Positions 28,458-37,738 of a stretch of DNA of 64,000 nucleotides are shown piece after piece. The stretch comes from Ruania zhangjianzhongii (GTDB lineage: Bacteria; Actinomycetota; Actinomycetes; Actinomycetales; Beutenbergiaceae). The notes below the pieces were generated by a model that saw only the letters and a list, made by a program, of their open reading frames with translations, was not told the DNA's origin and ran no database searches. The DNA lies in assembly GCF_008000995.1 (NCBI RefSeq), contig NZ_CP042828.1, positions 2,170,001 through 2,234,000 on the forward strand. The letters run 5' to 3'. How positions within the stretch are numbered: position 1 is the stretch's first letter; every line of letters starts with the position of its first letter. Position numbers and translations under genes: made by a program.

Positions 28458-29744
28458 GTGGCAAGAGACGAGGTGCCGGTCAGCGGCTACGGGGCGCTGG
28501 ACACCGAGCGGTGGTACGCAGAACCACCCAAGTCCGCCCACCGCACCCCGTTCGAACGCGACCGGGCACGCATCGTGCACTCCTCAGCGCTGCGCCGCCT
28601 CGGGGCCAAGACTCAGGTGCTCGGCCCCGGGACCGACGACTTCGCCCGCACTCGCCTCACCCACTCCCTCGAGGTGGCCCAGGTAGGCCGTGAGCTGGGC
28701 AAATCCCTCGGCTGCGACCCCGATGTGGTGGACACCGCCTGCCTCGCCCATGACCTGGGGCACCCACCGTTCGGGCACAACGGGGAGACCGCACTGCACC
28801 AGGTGGCCGCGGGAATCGGGGGATTCGAAGGGAATGCGCAGACCCTGCGGCTGCTCACCCGGCTGGAACCGAAGACGTTCACCCCGGAAGGGCTCGGCGT
28901 CGGCCTCAACCTCACCCGTGCCAGCCTGGACGCCGCCACCAAGTACCCGTGGTTCGCCGGCCGCGGGCCGATCCGCGCGGACGGCAGCACCACGCACAAG
29001 TTCGGCGTGTACACCGACGACGAACCGGTGTTCCGCTGGCTGCGGCAGGGGGCGCCGGAACTGAAGCGGTGCATCGAGGCGCAGGTGATGGACCTGGCTG
29101 ACGACATCTCCTACTCGGTGCACGACGTGGAGGACGCAGTGTTCTCCCGCCGGGTGGACCTGAGCACCATCACCGGCGAGATGCAGCGGGACGAGGTGAT
29201 CACGCTGGTGCGCCGGTGGTATGACCCACCGGTCGGAGACGACGTCCTGGACGCCGCGATCGAGGAGCTCACCTCGCTCGACTTCTGGGTGCACCGCTAT
29301 GACGGCACCCGCCGCGGGCAAGCACGGCTCAAGGACATGACCAGCCAGCTGATCGGCCGGTTCTGCAGCGCGGCCGCCGAGGCCACCCGGACCCAGTTCG
29401 GTGACGGTCGGCTGGTGCGCTACGACGCCGATGTGGTGGTCCCGGACTCGGTGCTCGCCGAGATCACCGTCCTGAAGGGCATCGCCGCCACCTATGTGAT
29501 GGCCCCGCGTGAGGACGAACCGCTCTACCAGCGCCAACGCCTTATTCTCACCGACCTGGTTGCCGTGCTGTACGACCGGGCCGAGATCGCGCTCGCCGAG
29601 ATGTTCGCTGAGGACTTCGGACACGCCAGTGATGATGACATCCGGCTGCGCGTGGTGGTGGACCAGGTGGCGTCCCTGACCGATCTCTCGGCGCTGGAGT
29701 GGCACGCCCGGATGTGCGGCCCGGACGTCGGCACCGCGCTGTAG
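28458..29744 (+). CDS. dgt: dNTP triphosphohydrolase (dGTPase family)
   Basis: 428 aa HD-domain enzyme that cleaves dNTPs to nucleoside and triphosphate. HD motif: R-L-T-H-S-L-E-V-A ... A-H-D-L-G-H-P-P-F-G-H-N-G-E, with further E/D ligands (D-L-A-D-D-I-S-Y-S). N-terminal R-T-P-F-E-R-D-R-A-R-I-V-H-S matches the family. The upstream stretch 28281-28457 is low-complexity Pro/Ala/Arg coding noise and was excluded. Followed after 53 bases by dnaG, an order conserved across Actinobacteria. Confidence 0.95.
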   Translation: MARDEVPVSGYGALDTERWYAEPPKSAHRTPFERDRARIVHSSALRRLGAKTQVLGPGTDDFARTRLTHSLEVAQVGRELGKSLGCDPDVVDTACLAHDLGHPPFGHNGETALHQVAAGIGGFEGNAQTLRLLTRLEPKTFTPEGLGVGLNLTRASLDAATKYPWFAGRGPIRADGSTTHKFGVYTDDEPVFRWLRQGAPELKRCIEAQVMDLADDISYSVHDVEDAVFSRRVDLSTITGEMQRDEVITLVRRWYDPPVGDDVLDAAIEELTSLDFWVHRYDGTRRGQARLKDMTSQLIGRFCSAAAEATRTQFGDGRLVRYDADVVVPDSVLAEITVLKGIAATYVMAPREDEPLYQRQRLILTDLVAVLYDRAEIALAEMFAEDFGHASDDDIRLRVVVDQVASLTDLSALEWHARMCGPDVGTAL

Positions 29745-29797
29745 CCGGTCGGTGGACGAGCGCCAGTCCGCCGGCCCATCCGGCCTACACTCGTGCC

Positions 29798-31813
29798 ATG
29801 GCTGGGCTCATTCGTCGCGAGGACATCACCGCGGTCCGCGAACGGGCCAAGATCGAGGAGATCGTCGGCCAGCACGTGACGCTGCGCAGCGCAGGCGTGG
29901 GCTCGATGAAGGGTCTGTGCCCGTTCCACGATGAGCGCAGCCCGTCCTTCCACGTCCGCCCGCACCTGGGGCTGTGGCACTGCTTCGGCTGCGGTGAGGG
30001 TGGTGACGTGATCTCGTTCGTGCAGAAGATCGATCACCTCACCTTCACCGAGGCCGTGGAGACCCTCGCTGCGAAGGCGGGGATGCAGCTGCGCTACGAG
30101 GACGACGGTGGGCCGCGCCGCAGCCCGCACGAGGCCGGCCGCCGGCAGCGGCTGCTGGACGCCCACCGAGTGGCAGCGGAGTACTACGTGGCGCAGCTGG
30201 CCAGCCCGGAGGCGCAGACTGGCCGGGACTTCCTCACCGCCCGAGGGTTCGACCGCAGTGCGGCCGAGCAGTTCGGCATCGGCTACGCACCCAAGGGCTG
30301 GGACAACCTCGGCCGGCACCTGCGGACAAAGAACTTCACGCAGGAGGAGCTGACCGCCTCCGGGCTGCTGTCCCAGGGCCAGCGCGGCAGCTACGACAGG
30401 TTCCGCGGACGGCTGGTGTGGCCGATACGCGACCCGGCGGGCGCCGTCGTCGGCTTCGGGGCGCGCAAGCTCTACGACGACGACCCCGGACCGAAGTACC
30501 TGAACACCCCCGAGACCCAGATCTACAAGAAGTCCCAGGTGCTCTACGGCATCGACCTGGCCAAACGGGAGATCGCGAAGAACCGCCGCGTGGTGGTGGT
30601 CGAGGGTTACACCGACGTGATGGCGATGCACCTGGCTGGCGTCGGTACTGCGGTGGCCACCTGCGGCACCGCCTTCGGGACCGATCACATCAAGATCGTG
30701 CGCCGGCTGCTCGGGGACTCCGCCAGCTCGGCGGCAGGGGTGATGCTCTCCTCCGGTAGTGCCGTGGGCGGTGAGGTGATCTTCACCTTCGACGGCGACG
30801 CAGCGGGGCAGAAGGCCGCACTGCGGGCGTTCGAGCAGGACCAACGGTTCGCGTCCCAGACGTTTGTGGCCGTGGAGCCGTCCGGGATGGACCCGTGCGA
30901 CCTGCGGCAGGCAGGCGGTGATGAGGCAGTGCGCTCGTTGGTGGCCGAGCGTGAGCCGCTGTTCCGGTTCGCGATCCGGTCCGTGCTGGCGCAGGTGGAC
31001 CTGAACACTGCCGAAGGGCGGGTGTCCGGACTGCGGGTGGCCGCGCCGGTGGTGGCCCGGATCCGCGACCACGCCCTGCGCGGGGAGTACGCCCGGGAGC
31101 TGGCGGGGTGGCTGGGCATGGAGGAGTCGTCGGTGCGGCAGGCGGTCAGCCGGGCAGCACGGGCGCCTCGAGCAGCCGGCGACGGCGGAGGTCACCAGGG
31201 CGGTCGTCCTGGCCCAGGTCCGGGGCCAGGTGGGGACGGCCCCTCCGGGCGTGGCGGGGAGCAGAACGGTGGCGCGCGGGCCGCGGCCCTCCGGTATGCC
31301 GATGATCCGGTGGCGCGGCTGGAACGGCAGGTGCTGGAGGTGGTGCTGCAGCTACCGCAGCACGCCCTGGAGGCCGGTTTCGACGATCTGGGCGCGGACA
31401 CCTTCGTGGTGCCGGCGCACCGGGCGGTGCACGATGTGATCCGCGCGGCTGGCGGAGTGCAGGGGTTCGGTCAGATCGCCGAGCAGCTGGCCGCGAGCGG
31501 AGCGGGAACGAACGCGACCGAACGGGCGGCAGCCTCCTGGGCGGAGCAGGTGCGCGGGTTGGCCGAGGGGCCGGTGGGAGTGCTGGTCACCGAGCTGGCC
31601 GTGGCGCCGTTGCCGCAGGACCGCGCGGAGGAGCTCGGCGGCTACGCACGCGGCGTGCTGACCGCACTGTTGCGGATGGGAATGACCCGTCAGGTGGCCG
31701 ACGTGAAGGGCAGACTGCAGCGGATGGATCCGAACGATCCGGCCTACGCGGAGGCGTTCGCGGACCTCGTCCAGCTCGAGGAACGGCGCCGTCAGCTGAA
31801 CGACTCGGCGTAG
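29798..31813 (+). CDS. dnaG: DNA primase
   Basis: 671 aa. Makes RNA primers for replication. Zinc-binding domain C-P-F-H ... C-F-G-C (about 41-67), RNA polymerase domain with V-V-V-E-G-Y-T-D-V-M toprim motif (about 267-276) and F-D-G-D-A-A-G metal site, then C-terminal helicase-binding domain. A 15-residue Ser/Ala/Gly insert (G-D-S-A-S-S-A-A-G-V-M-L-S-S-G-S) sits just before the second toprim strand and a Gly/Pro-rich linker at about 456-485. TACACT at 29786-29791 lies six bases before the ATG, suggesting a leaderless mRNA. Confidence 0.97.
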   Translation: MAGLIRREDITAVRERAKIEEIVGQHVTLRSAGVGSMKGLCPFHDERSPSFHVRPHLGLWHCFGCGEGGDVISFVQKIDHLTFTEAVETLAAKAGMQLRYEDDGGPRRSPHEAGRRQRLLDAHRVAAEYYVAQLASPEAQTGRDFLTARGFDRSAAEQFGIGYAPKGWDNLGRHLRTKNFTQEELTASGLLSQGQRGSYDRFRGRLVWPIRDPAGAVVGFGARKLYDDDPGPKYLNTPETQIYKKSQVLYGIDLAKREIAKNRRVVVVEGYTDVMAMHLAGVGTAVATCGTAFGTDHIKIVRRLLGDSASSAAGVMLSSGSAVGGEVIFTFDGDAAGQKAALRAFEQDQRFASQTFVAVEPSGMDPCDLRQAGGDEAVRSLVAEREPLFRFAIRSVLAQVDLNTAEGRVSGLRVAAPVVARIRDHALRGEYARELAGWLGMEESSVRQAVSRAARAPRAAGDGGGHQGGRPGPGPGPGGDGPSGRGGEQNGGARAAALRYADDPVARLERQVLEVVLQLPQHALEAGFDDLGADTFVVPAHRAVHDVIRAAGGVQGFGQIAEQLAASGAGTNATERAAASWAEQVRGLAEGPVGVLVTELAVAPLPQDRAEELGGYARGVLTALLRMGMTRQVADVKGRLQRMDPNDPAYAEAFADLVQLEERRRQLNDSA

Positions 31814-31889
31814 CCAGCTGGCGAAAGTGTGGGGAGAACTACCCGGCGCGGTTCGTGCGTCATCGTCGGTGTTCCTCTAGCCTGCGGGT

Positions 31890-33077
31890 ATGAGTGAACC
31901 GCAGGGACCACACGAGCAGCAGCCGTACGGGGGAGCAGGAAACACGCCGCCGCCCGGTCCGCAGGGAGCCCCAGGCGGGCAGGATCAAGGCTTTGGTGCC
32001 CCATCCGGCGACCAGCCGACTCAGGCCTTTGGCGCCGCTTCTGGGGGCCAGCAGCCGGGCTACGGCGCCCCGGGCGAGCAGCCCACCCAGGCATTCGGTG
32101 CCGCCTCGGGCGGGCAGCCGGGGTACGGCGCTCCGGGTGAGCAGCCGGGGTACGGCGCTCCGGGCCAGCAGCCCGGTGCGCAGCCGCCGGCGGGTGGCCA
32201 GCCGGGGTATGGCGCCCCAGGGCAGCAGCCCGGGTACGGCGCTCCCGGTCAGCAGCCGGGCCAGCAGCCGGGCCAGCAGCCGGGTTACGGTGCACCTGGT
32301 CAGCAGCCGGGCCAGCAGCCAGGCTACGGCGCGCCAGGTGGCGGGTTCGGCCAGCAGCCAGGCTATGGAGCGCCGGGCGGCCCCGGCGGCTATCCGCCCG
32401 GTGGCCCGGGTGGGCCCGGTGGGCCGGGCGGATCGACCCCGTGGTACTCCCGGTGGTACGTCTGGGTTGCCGCGGTACTGGTGATCGCGCTCGTGGTGTT
32501 CGGCATCGTGAGGCTCACCGGAGGCGGCGACGAGCCGCCACCGACCACCGACCCCACCACGACGGAGCCGACGGACGAGCCCACGGATGAGCCGACCGAC
32601 GAGCCGACCGATGAGCCCACGGACGAGCCGACCGACGAGCCCACCGACCAGAACACCGGTGGATCGCCGCAGGAGTTGGCTCTCGGTGAGACCGCGACCG
32701 TCGATGACACCTGGGACGTCACCGTTCAGGACCCGAACATGGACGCCAACCAGGCGGTGATCGACGAGGGCAACCCCGAGGCGCCGGACGGGATGGTCTA
32801 CGTGACGGTCTACGTCACCGCCACCAACACCGGCGAAGAGGCAGCGTCGGTCTACGACGGCATCGCGATGGCGTACGTGGACGAGAACGGTGAGCAGTTC
32901 GGTGGTTCGAGCGCAGTGGCGCCGGACGATGCGTACAGCCTCCCGGAGGTTGCTCCGGGTGAGAACGCCACGGGCAGCTACGTCTTCGAGGTCCCGGAGG
33001 GCAGCCAGGGAGGTTACTGGCTGCTCCAGTCCAGGACGACCGACACTGCTGAGATCGTCGCCTACGCCAACAACTGA
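31890..33077 (+). CDS. Pro/Gly/Gln-rich membrane protein with exported domain
   Basis: 395 aa. Residues 1-185 are repeats of G-Y-G-A-P-G-Q-Q-P type, low complexity and probably disordered in the cytoplasm. One membrane segment (about 190-210) leads to a T-D-E-P-T repeat spacer and then a beta-rich domain of about 135 residues resembling DUF4352 immunoglobulin-like domains. Topology: cytoplasmic tail, extracellular domain. TAGCCT six bases before the ATG suggests leaderless translation. The gene at 53521 has the same plan. Confidence 0.8.
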   Translation: MSEPQGPHEQQPYGGAGNTPPPGPQGAPGGQDQGFGAPSGDQPTQAFGAASGGQQPGYGAPGEQPTQAFGAASGGQPGYGAPGEQPGYGAPGQQPGAQPPAGGQPGYGAPGQQPGYGAPGQQPGQQPGQQPGYGAPGQQPGQQPGYGAPGGGFGQQPGYGAPGGPGGYPPGGPGGPGGPGGSTPWYSRWYVWVAAVLVIALVVFGIVRLTGGGDEPPPTTDPTTTEPTDEPTDEPTDEPTDEPTDEPTDEPTDQNTGGSPQELALGETATVDDTWDVTVQDPNMDANQAVIDEGNPEAPDGMVYVTVYVTATNTGEEAASVYDGIAMAYVDENGEQFGGSSAVAPDDAYSLPEVAPGENATGSYVFEVPEGSQGGYWLLQSRTTDTAEIVAYANN

Positions 33078-33097
33078 TGGCCTAGCGCGATCCGGAC

Positions 33098-33140
33098 GAA
33101 AGCGCCGGTCCCACCCCGCCAGGGGAGGGCCGGCGCTTTC
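33098..33140 (+). terminator. 11-bp GC-rich hairpin terminator
   Basis: GAAAGCGCCGG (33098-33108) pairs with CCGGCGCTTTC (33130-33140), 20 bases after the preceding stop. The right arm ends in CTTTC, a short U-rich tail. Confidence 0.8.
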
Positions 33141-33208
33141 GCATCCACGTGAACGGTGGTGACCAGCGCCCCGCGGGCCCGCGACTCCGCCCGCCCGCCC
33201 TCCACCTG

Positions 33209-33272
33209 CCGCGAGTGGCCAGTAGTGGTGGGTGTTTGGCGGCTGAGACCCACCACTACCGGCAACTCGCGG
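33209..33272. repeat. Long inverted repeat, 25-bp arms
   Basis: Arms 33209-33233 and 33248-33272 match at 23 of 25 positions around a 14-base loop. Both arms open with CCGCGAGT-GCC. It separates convergent transcription of the membrane-protein gene and the CAT tRNA. Confidence 0.8.
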
Positions 33273-33283
33273 ACGCCACACGG

Positions 33284-33357
33284 TGCCCCAGGTGGGGCTT
33301 GAACCCACGACCGACGGATTATGAGTCCGCTGCTCTGACCGGCTGAGCTACTGGGGC
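33284..33357 (-). tRNA. tRNA with CAT anticodon (Met elongator or Ile2)
   Basis: On the minus strand a 74-base cloverleaf: acceptor GCCCCAG paired with CTGGGGC, D arm with TAGCTCAG, anticodon loop CTCATAA, and T arm GGTTCAAGC. The 3' CCA is not encoded. CAT could be elongator Met or lysidine-modified Ile2; identity needs comparison with the other CAT tRNAs of the genome. Confidence 0.93.
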
Positions 33358-33443
33358 AGGACACAGGTGCGTCCGGCGCCGGCACGCGATCGCCCCGGCG
33401 CCACAATCGTAATGGGTGCCCGGGAGGGGTTACCGTCGTGTCC

Positions 33444-33947
33444 ATGCGTCGATCAGTGCGTCAGCTGCCCGAACCCGTCCGTGACCGGATCCCGCCCAAG
33501 GCGCGGGTGCTGGTCGTGCGCAAGCTCGGTGATGGCTCGTGGGCGGTGGTGACCACGGAGCGTCTCCTGGTGATGGGTGAGGAGCAGACGGTGCTCGACC
33601 GCCCCTGGGCCGAGGTGGACCGGGCCACGATGGACTCCGACACGGAGGAGCTCGCCGTCACCTGGGTGGACGGCAGCCCGCCGGACGTGCTGGCCGTGGG
33701 GGAGGACCCGGGCGTCTCCGACTTCACTTTCGCGGTCAAGGAGCGAGTGGACCACTCACTGGTGCACCTCGAGCTGGAGCAGCTGCCCAGCGGTGGAGTG
33801 CTCCGGGGCGCGATCCGGCGCAACCCGGACGGCAGCCTGTTCTCCCAGGTCACCATCTCTGGCGCACGCCGCGCGCCCGCCGACCTGGAGGCCCGTGCCA
33901 CCGAGCTGGAGGCGCGGGTCAGAAGTGTTGTCGGTCTCACTCCCTGA
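33444..33947 (+). CDS. Conserved actinobacterial protein, unknown function
   Basis: 167 aa, soluble, mixed alpha/beta with W-A-V-V-T-T-E-R-L-L-V and L-P-S-G-G-V-L-R-G-A-I-R-R type segments; resembles a short PH-like actinobacterial family often found beside tRNA genes, function unknown. The ATG at 33444 sits seven bases after TACCGT (33431-33436), favouring a leaderless start; a GTG at 33438 is the alternative. Confidence 0.7.
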   Translation: MRRSVRQLPEPVRDRIPPKARVLVVRKLGDGSWAVVTTERLLVMGEEQTVLDRPWAEVDRATMDSDTEELAVTWVDGSPPDVLAVGEDPGVSDFTFAVKERVDHSLVHLELEQLPSGGVLRGAIRRNPDGSLFSQVTISGARRAPADLEARATELEARVRSVVGLTP

Positions 33948-34002
33948 GGCCCGGGACGGCGGTCCGGAGCGCCGAGGATCGCTGGTAATGTTGTCGTCGC
34001 GA

Positions 34003-34075
<73 letters not shown>

Positions 34076-34078
34076 CCG

Positions 34079-34830
34079 AAACTGTTGATGTTCCGCCAAT
34101 CTGGAGAAAGTAGAACTGGACCATCGTGGTCCACGTTCACTTTTACTCCACGTTCTGAGCTGAGACGGTACGGCTGGGGTCAGGTCCAGCGGGTGTAGCG
34201 GTGGCTGGCTGACAGTCTCAGGCGACACGTAGGCGCTCTGACTGGTCCTGACGTTCCGATGCCCTAGTTTGGTTGGCATTCTCCGGTCCGATGCCCCGTC
34301 CAGGTGCATCAGAGTGGCCATCGACTTGCGGAAGATGTGCGAGCCGCGAACGTCCTCCAGTCGGGCGCTGTCCAGCAGGTCGCGGAAGTGCTTGTTCGTG
34401 TTCGAGGGATCGCGTAGGCCACGCTCTCCCTGCCCGTCAGCGCGCCGACCGGGGGCCGGAAGATTAAGCCGCGCTGGTTCGCCAGCAGGTGCTTTTGACG
34501 GTTCCGCAGACGATCCAACATCCACGGCGGGAGTACCAACGGTCGCGCGCCGTGCTTGGTGGAGGCGTTTCGGACTCTCGTCAGCCCTTCTCCTTTGATC
34601 CGGGTCACGGTCCAGCCGCCGATAGTGACCATGCCGTCCTGCCAGTTCACGTCTGACCAGCGCACAGCCGCCGCTTCCCCGACACGGACCCCGATACAGG
34701 CCATGAATGCCACCAGGTCGCCCATGTCGCGGGAGCGCGCGCGTCCCCCGGCCCCTTCGTTGTCCTAGTGCGGATGGGGTGGTTGTTATCGACGGCCTTC
34801 AGGAACGTCACGGAGGTGTTCACGCTGCCG
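34079..34830 (-). pseudogene. Degenerate tyrosine recombinase (integrase)
   Basis: On the minus strand the catalytic domain is spread over three frames. K-A-V-D-N-N-H-P-I-R-T is in one frame near 34750-34830; then M-G-D-L-V-A-F-M-A-C-I-G-V-R-V-G-E-A holds the first catalytic Arg; after a shift near 34420-34440 come H-I-F-R-K-S (HxxR), L-G-H-R-N-V and the A-Y-V tyrosine. At least two frameshifts and an upstream stop inactivate it. The last frame reads on into tRNA-Asn. Place and orientation fit the integrase that inserted the island. Confidence 0.85.
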
Positions 34831-34864
34831 CCGCGCTCGATCCCCGAGGAACCGACGTTGGCTA

Positions 34865-35125
34865 GTGCCGCTGGTCGACCTTGACCCGACTGCCCGGGCA
34901 GCGGCCGCGCAAGTTCTTGTCCACCATCTCCATGGATCCGGGGAGTGGACGGTCATCTCACTGGCGCGGGCGTTGGTCGACCTCGACCCGACGACCACAG
35001 CTGTGGCGATGCGAGCGCTCATGAACCACCTCTCAGATGCGCCGGTCTGGGCGAGAAGTGACAGCTGGGATGCGCTCGTGGCGTTGGTCGATCTCGCCAC
35101 CATTGAGACGGGTCGGGTTCAGTAG
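34865..35125 (+). pseudogene. Fragment of a helical-repeat protein
   Basis: An 86-codon frame with two related units, L-V-D-L-D-P-T-A-R-A-A-A-A-Q-V-L and L-V-D-L-D-P-T-T-T-A-V-A-M-R-A-L, each followed by H-L or N-H-L. This repeat style occurs in large actinobacterial repeat proteins. No start context or domains remain, and it overlaps the permease end, so it is read as a remnant; chance coding is possible. Confidence 0.4.
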
Positions 35126-35898
35126 TCGCCGGAGCCGCGTAGGTAGCGCTGGAGGACGGTGGAGCCGACCAGTTTCCAGATTCGGTCGGCGAGGAAGCCG
35201 AGGATCCCGAAGCAGAGGACTCCGACGAAGATGTGGTCGGTTCGGAAGTAGGTGCGGGCGTTCCAGACGAGGAATCCGATGCCTGAGCGGGCGGCGAGTG
35301 CTTCGGCGGCGACCACTACGAGGAAGGCGTTGGCCAGGGCCAGGCGCATGCCGGTGAAGATGCTGGGCATTGCGGATGGGATCACGACTTGTGCGAGTAC
35401 TTGGGCGCGGTTTGCGCCGAAGCAGCGGGCTGCGTCGATCTTGTCTGTGGGTACCGATGCGCCTCCGGCCGCTGTGCTGACCACGACGACGAAGGCGCAT
35501 GCCCAGGCGATCAGGTTGACTTTGGATTCTTCGCCGATGCCGAACCACAGCATGAACAGCGAGGTGAGTGCGATGGCGGGTACGAACCGGAAGAAGTGGA
35601 TGAACGGGTCGATGGCGGCCCGTACATACTTGGAGGCGCCCGCGAGGATGCCCACGGGGATGGCGATCGCGCAGCCCAGCAGCCAGCCGAGGAGGACGCG
35701 CTGGACGCTGATGCCGATGTTCTCCACGAGGCTGCCGTCGAGCAGCAGTTGCCAGGCCGACTGTATGACCGTGATGGGGCCTGGTAGGACGCTGGGATCC
35801 ATCCCGGAGGCTGCGAGCTCCCAGCCTCCGAGGACTGCGATGACGGCGACGATGGAGAGTGCGTATAGCCGGACGTTCTGGCCCTTCCGAGTCCTCAT
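35119..35898 (-). CDS. ABC permease, nitrate/sulfonate/sulfate-ester class
   Basis: 259 aa, six membrane segments, SsuC/TauC/AtsB type. The EAA-like loop is D-A-A-R-C-F-G-A-N followed by V-V-I-P-S-A-M-P. ATG overlaps the ATPase stop (ATGA). Last gene of a gntR-binding protein-ATPase-permease operon. Confidence 0.9.
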   Translation of the reverse strand: MRTRKGQNVRLYALSIVAVIAVLGGWELAASGMDPSVLPGPITVIQSAWQLLLDGSLVENIGISVQRVLLGWLLGCAIAIPVGILAGASKYVRAAIDPFIHFFRFVPAIALTSLFMLWFGIGEESKVNLIAWACAFVVVVSTAAGGASVPTDKIDAARCFGANRAQVLAQVVIPSAMPSIFTGMRLALANAFLVVVAAEALAARSGIGFLVWNARTYFRTDHIFVGVLCFGILGFLADRIWKLVGSTVLQRYLRGSGDY

Positions 35899-36713
35899 AC
35901 GGCACCTCGGTCCCACAGCACCTTCACCTCGGACGAGATGTTTTCGTCCACCTCACGCATGATGCGCACGAAGTCAGTATCGAATTCGTCGCGGGGGTAG
36001 GGCAGGTCGACGTTGAAGATGTTCTTGATTCCGGATTCGGGTGGCGCTGTCATCACGGCTATGCGTTGCCCTAGGAGCACCGCTTCTCGGACGTCGTGGG
36101 TGATGTAGAGGACGGTCTTACGTTCTTGTTGCCACAGTCGCACGAGTTCTTGTTGGAGGAATCGGCGGCTCTGGGCGTCCAGGGCCGCGAAGGGTTCGTC
36201 CATGAGGATCATCTCGGGCTGCACTGCGAGCACGCGAGCGATCTGTACGCGCTGTTTCATGCCGCCGGAGAGTTGGTCCGGGTAGCGGTCTGCCGCATCG
36301 GCCAGGCCCACCTTGTCCAAGTACTCCAACGCCAGGGCGCGGGCTTGACGGCGTCCGCGCCCGGACATACGCAGGGCAAACTCGACATTGCCACGCGCGG
36401 TGCGCCAGTCCATCAATGGTGAATCTACGGACTGGAAGACCACTGCGCGGTCCGGACCGGGGCCGCGCACTGCCTCGCCGCCGGCGCGTACGGTGCCTGC
36501 GGTCGGCATATGGGTACCGGCCACAAGCTTCAGCAACGTTGACTTCCCGCAACCACTGGGGCCTACTAGGACGAAGAATTCCCCTTCCTTGATCGTCAGA
36601 TCGAGATCTCTGAGGACCCACGTATGGTTGTCGAAGGAGATCCCGACTTGCTCCAGATCGATCGACTGGCTTGTCGGTAGAAGTGTCTCGCTCGGCTCAG
36701 GTCTGGTGCTCAT
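35895..36713 (-). CDS. ABC ATPase, nitrate/sulfonate/sulfate-ester class
   Basis: 272 aa, SsuB/TauB/AtsC type. Walker A G-P-S-G-C-G-K-S-T, signature L-S-G-G-M-K-Q-R, Walker B M-I-L-M-D-E-P-F-A-A-L-D, switch H in T-H-D-V-R-E-A. ATG overlaps the binding-protein stop. Confidence 0.94.
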   Translation of the reverse strand: MSTRPEPSETLLPTSQSIDLEQVGISFDNHTWVLRDLDLTIKEGEFFVLVGPSGCGKSTLLKLVAGTHMPTAGTVRAGGEAVRGPGPDRAVVFQSVDSPLMDWRTARGNVEFALRMSGRGRRQARALALEYLDKVGLADAADRYPDQLSGGMKQRVQIARVLAVQPEMILMDEPFAALDAQSRRFLQQELVRLWQQERKTVLYITHDVREAVLLGQRIAVMTAPPESGIKNIFNVDLPYPRDEFDTDFVRIMREVDENISSEVKVLWDRGAV

Positions 36714-37690
36714 TCGACCTCAGCTCCGTCGATTCCCTCGAGGATGGAGAGGTCGATGCTCCCCTCGATGTCCGTCTCGGCGGGGATCTCTCCATTGTCG
36801 ATCAGGAACTCTTGAATGTTCAGCAGATTCTCGCGATGTTCTTCGGTGAAGCGCAGCCCGGGATTGCTGATCTCGAGCGAGGGCTGCAGTACCGCAGCCT
36901 CGCCACCGGTTGCGGCCGCGGTGATCTCGGCGGCACCGGCCATGTCCTCGCTGATGTAGCCGTTGGCCGCCCCCAGGGCGGTCAACATCTGCTCGACCGT
37001 GTCAGGGTTCGCCTCGACGTAGTCCCGTGTGCTGAGCAAGTACATGCCCTGAAGCGCCAGCACCTCACTGTCATCACCTACCTGCGTGATGGTCTCGATG
37101 CCCTCCGCTTCGGGGATACCCACTCCGAAGATGAAGCCACCCTGGATCTCGCCTCCACGAAGGGCCCCCACCAACTCGTAGACTCCCGGGAACTCCACCT
37201 GCTCGACCGAGTCCTCAACGCCATAGGCTTCCAACCATCGCTGACTGGAGTATGCCTGCGCGGTACCCGGCAGGACCCCGATCGCTTGTCCCGCCAGATC
37301 TTCAGGACTGCTCAGGCTGCTGTCCATGTAGAACTGGTGGAACCCTGGTTCCGGGCTTGAGGTCGCGCCCAAGACCACCAAGCGCTCCGAGACTGAACTC
37401 ACGGCCGCGAAGTCCATCCCAAACGCAAAGTCCGCTTGACCTGTCGTCAAGGCCTGGATGCCCTCGACGCCGGTCTGGAAGATCGCAGGTTCGACCGCGA
37501 GACCCTGTTCCTGGAAGTAGCCTTGGTCCTCAGCCACGAACACAGGCGCGCCGATCGTGAACGAGTCCACGGCGATGGTCACCGACGCGCCATCGCCGCC
37601 AGACGGCGACGCGTCGCCGGTGCAGGCGGACAAAGCGAGGATGCTGGCGCAGGCAGCAGCGGCCAGAGCGCTCGCGCGAACTAGTCTCAT
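36710..37690 (-). CDS. ABC substrate-binding lipoprotein, SsuA/NMT1 type
   Basis: 326 aa. Lipobox L-S-A-C with Cys23. The mature protein follows the SsuA/TauA/AtsR plan: V-A-E-D-Q-G-Y-F-Q-E-Q-G-L near the N-terminus, A-L-T-T-G-Q-A-D-F-A-F, and L-A-G-Q-A-I-G-V. Pairing with a divergent cytoplasmic sulfatase suggests a sulfate ester or sulfonate as ligand, as in the Ats systems of pseudomonads; taurine, nitrate or a pyrimidine precursor cannot be excluded from sequence alone. Confidence 0.87.
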   Translation of the reverse strand: MRLVRASALAAAACASILALSACTGDASPSGGDGASVTIAVDSFTIGAPVFVAEDQGYFQEQGLAVEPAIFQTGVEGIQALTTGQADFAFGMDFAAVSSVSERLVVLGATSSPEPGFHQFYMDSSLSSPEDLAGQAIGVLPGTAQAYSSQRWLEAYGVEDSVEQVEFPGVYELVGALRGGEIQGGFIFGVGIPEAEGIETITQVGDDSEVLALQGMYLLSTRDYVEANPDTVEQMLTALGAANGYISEDMAGAAEITAAATGGEAAVLQPSLEISNPGLRFTEEHRENLLNIQEFLIDNGEIPAETDIEGSIDLSILEGIDGAEVE

Positions 37691-37738
37691 AGGTCACTCC
37701 AAGAGGTCAGGGTGGGGTTTGTGGAAGTGGGGGAGTGG

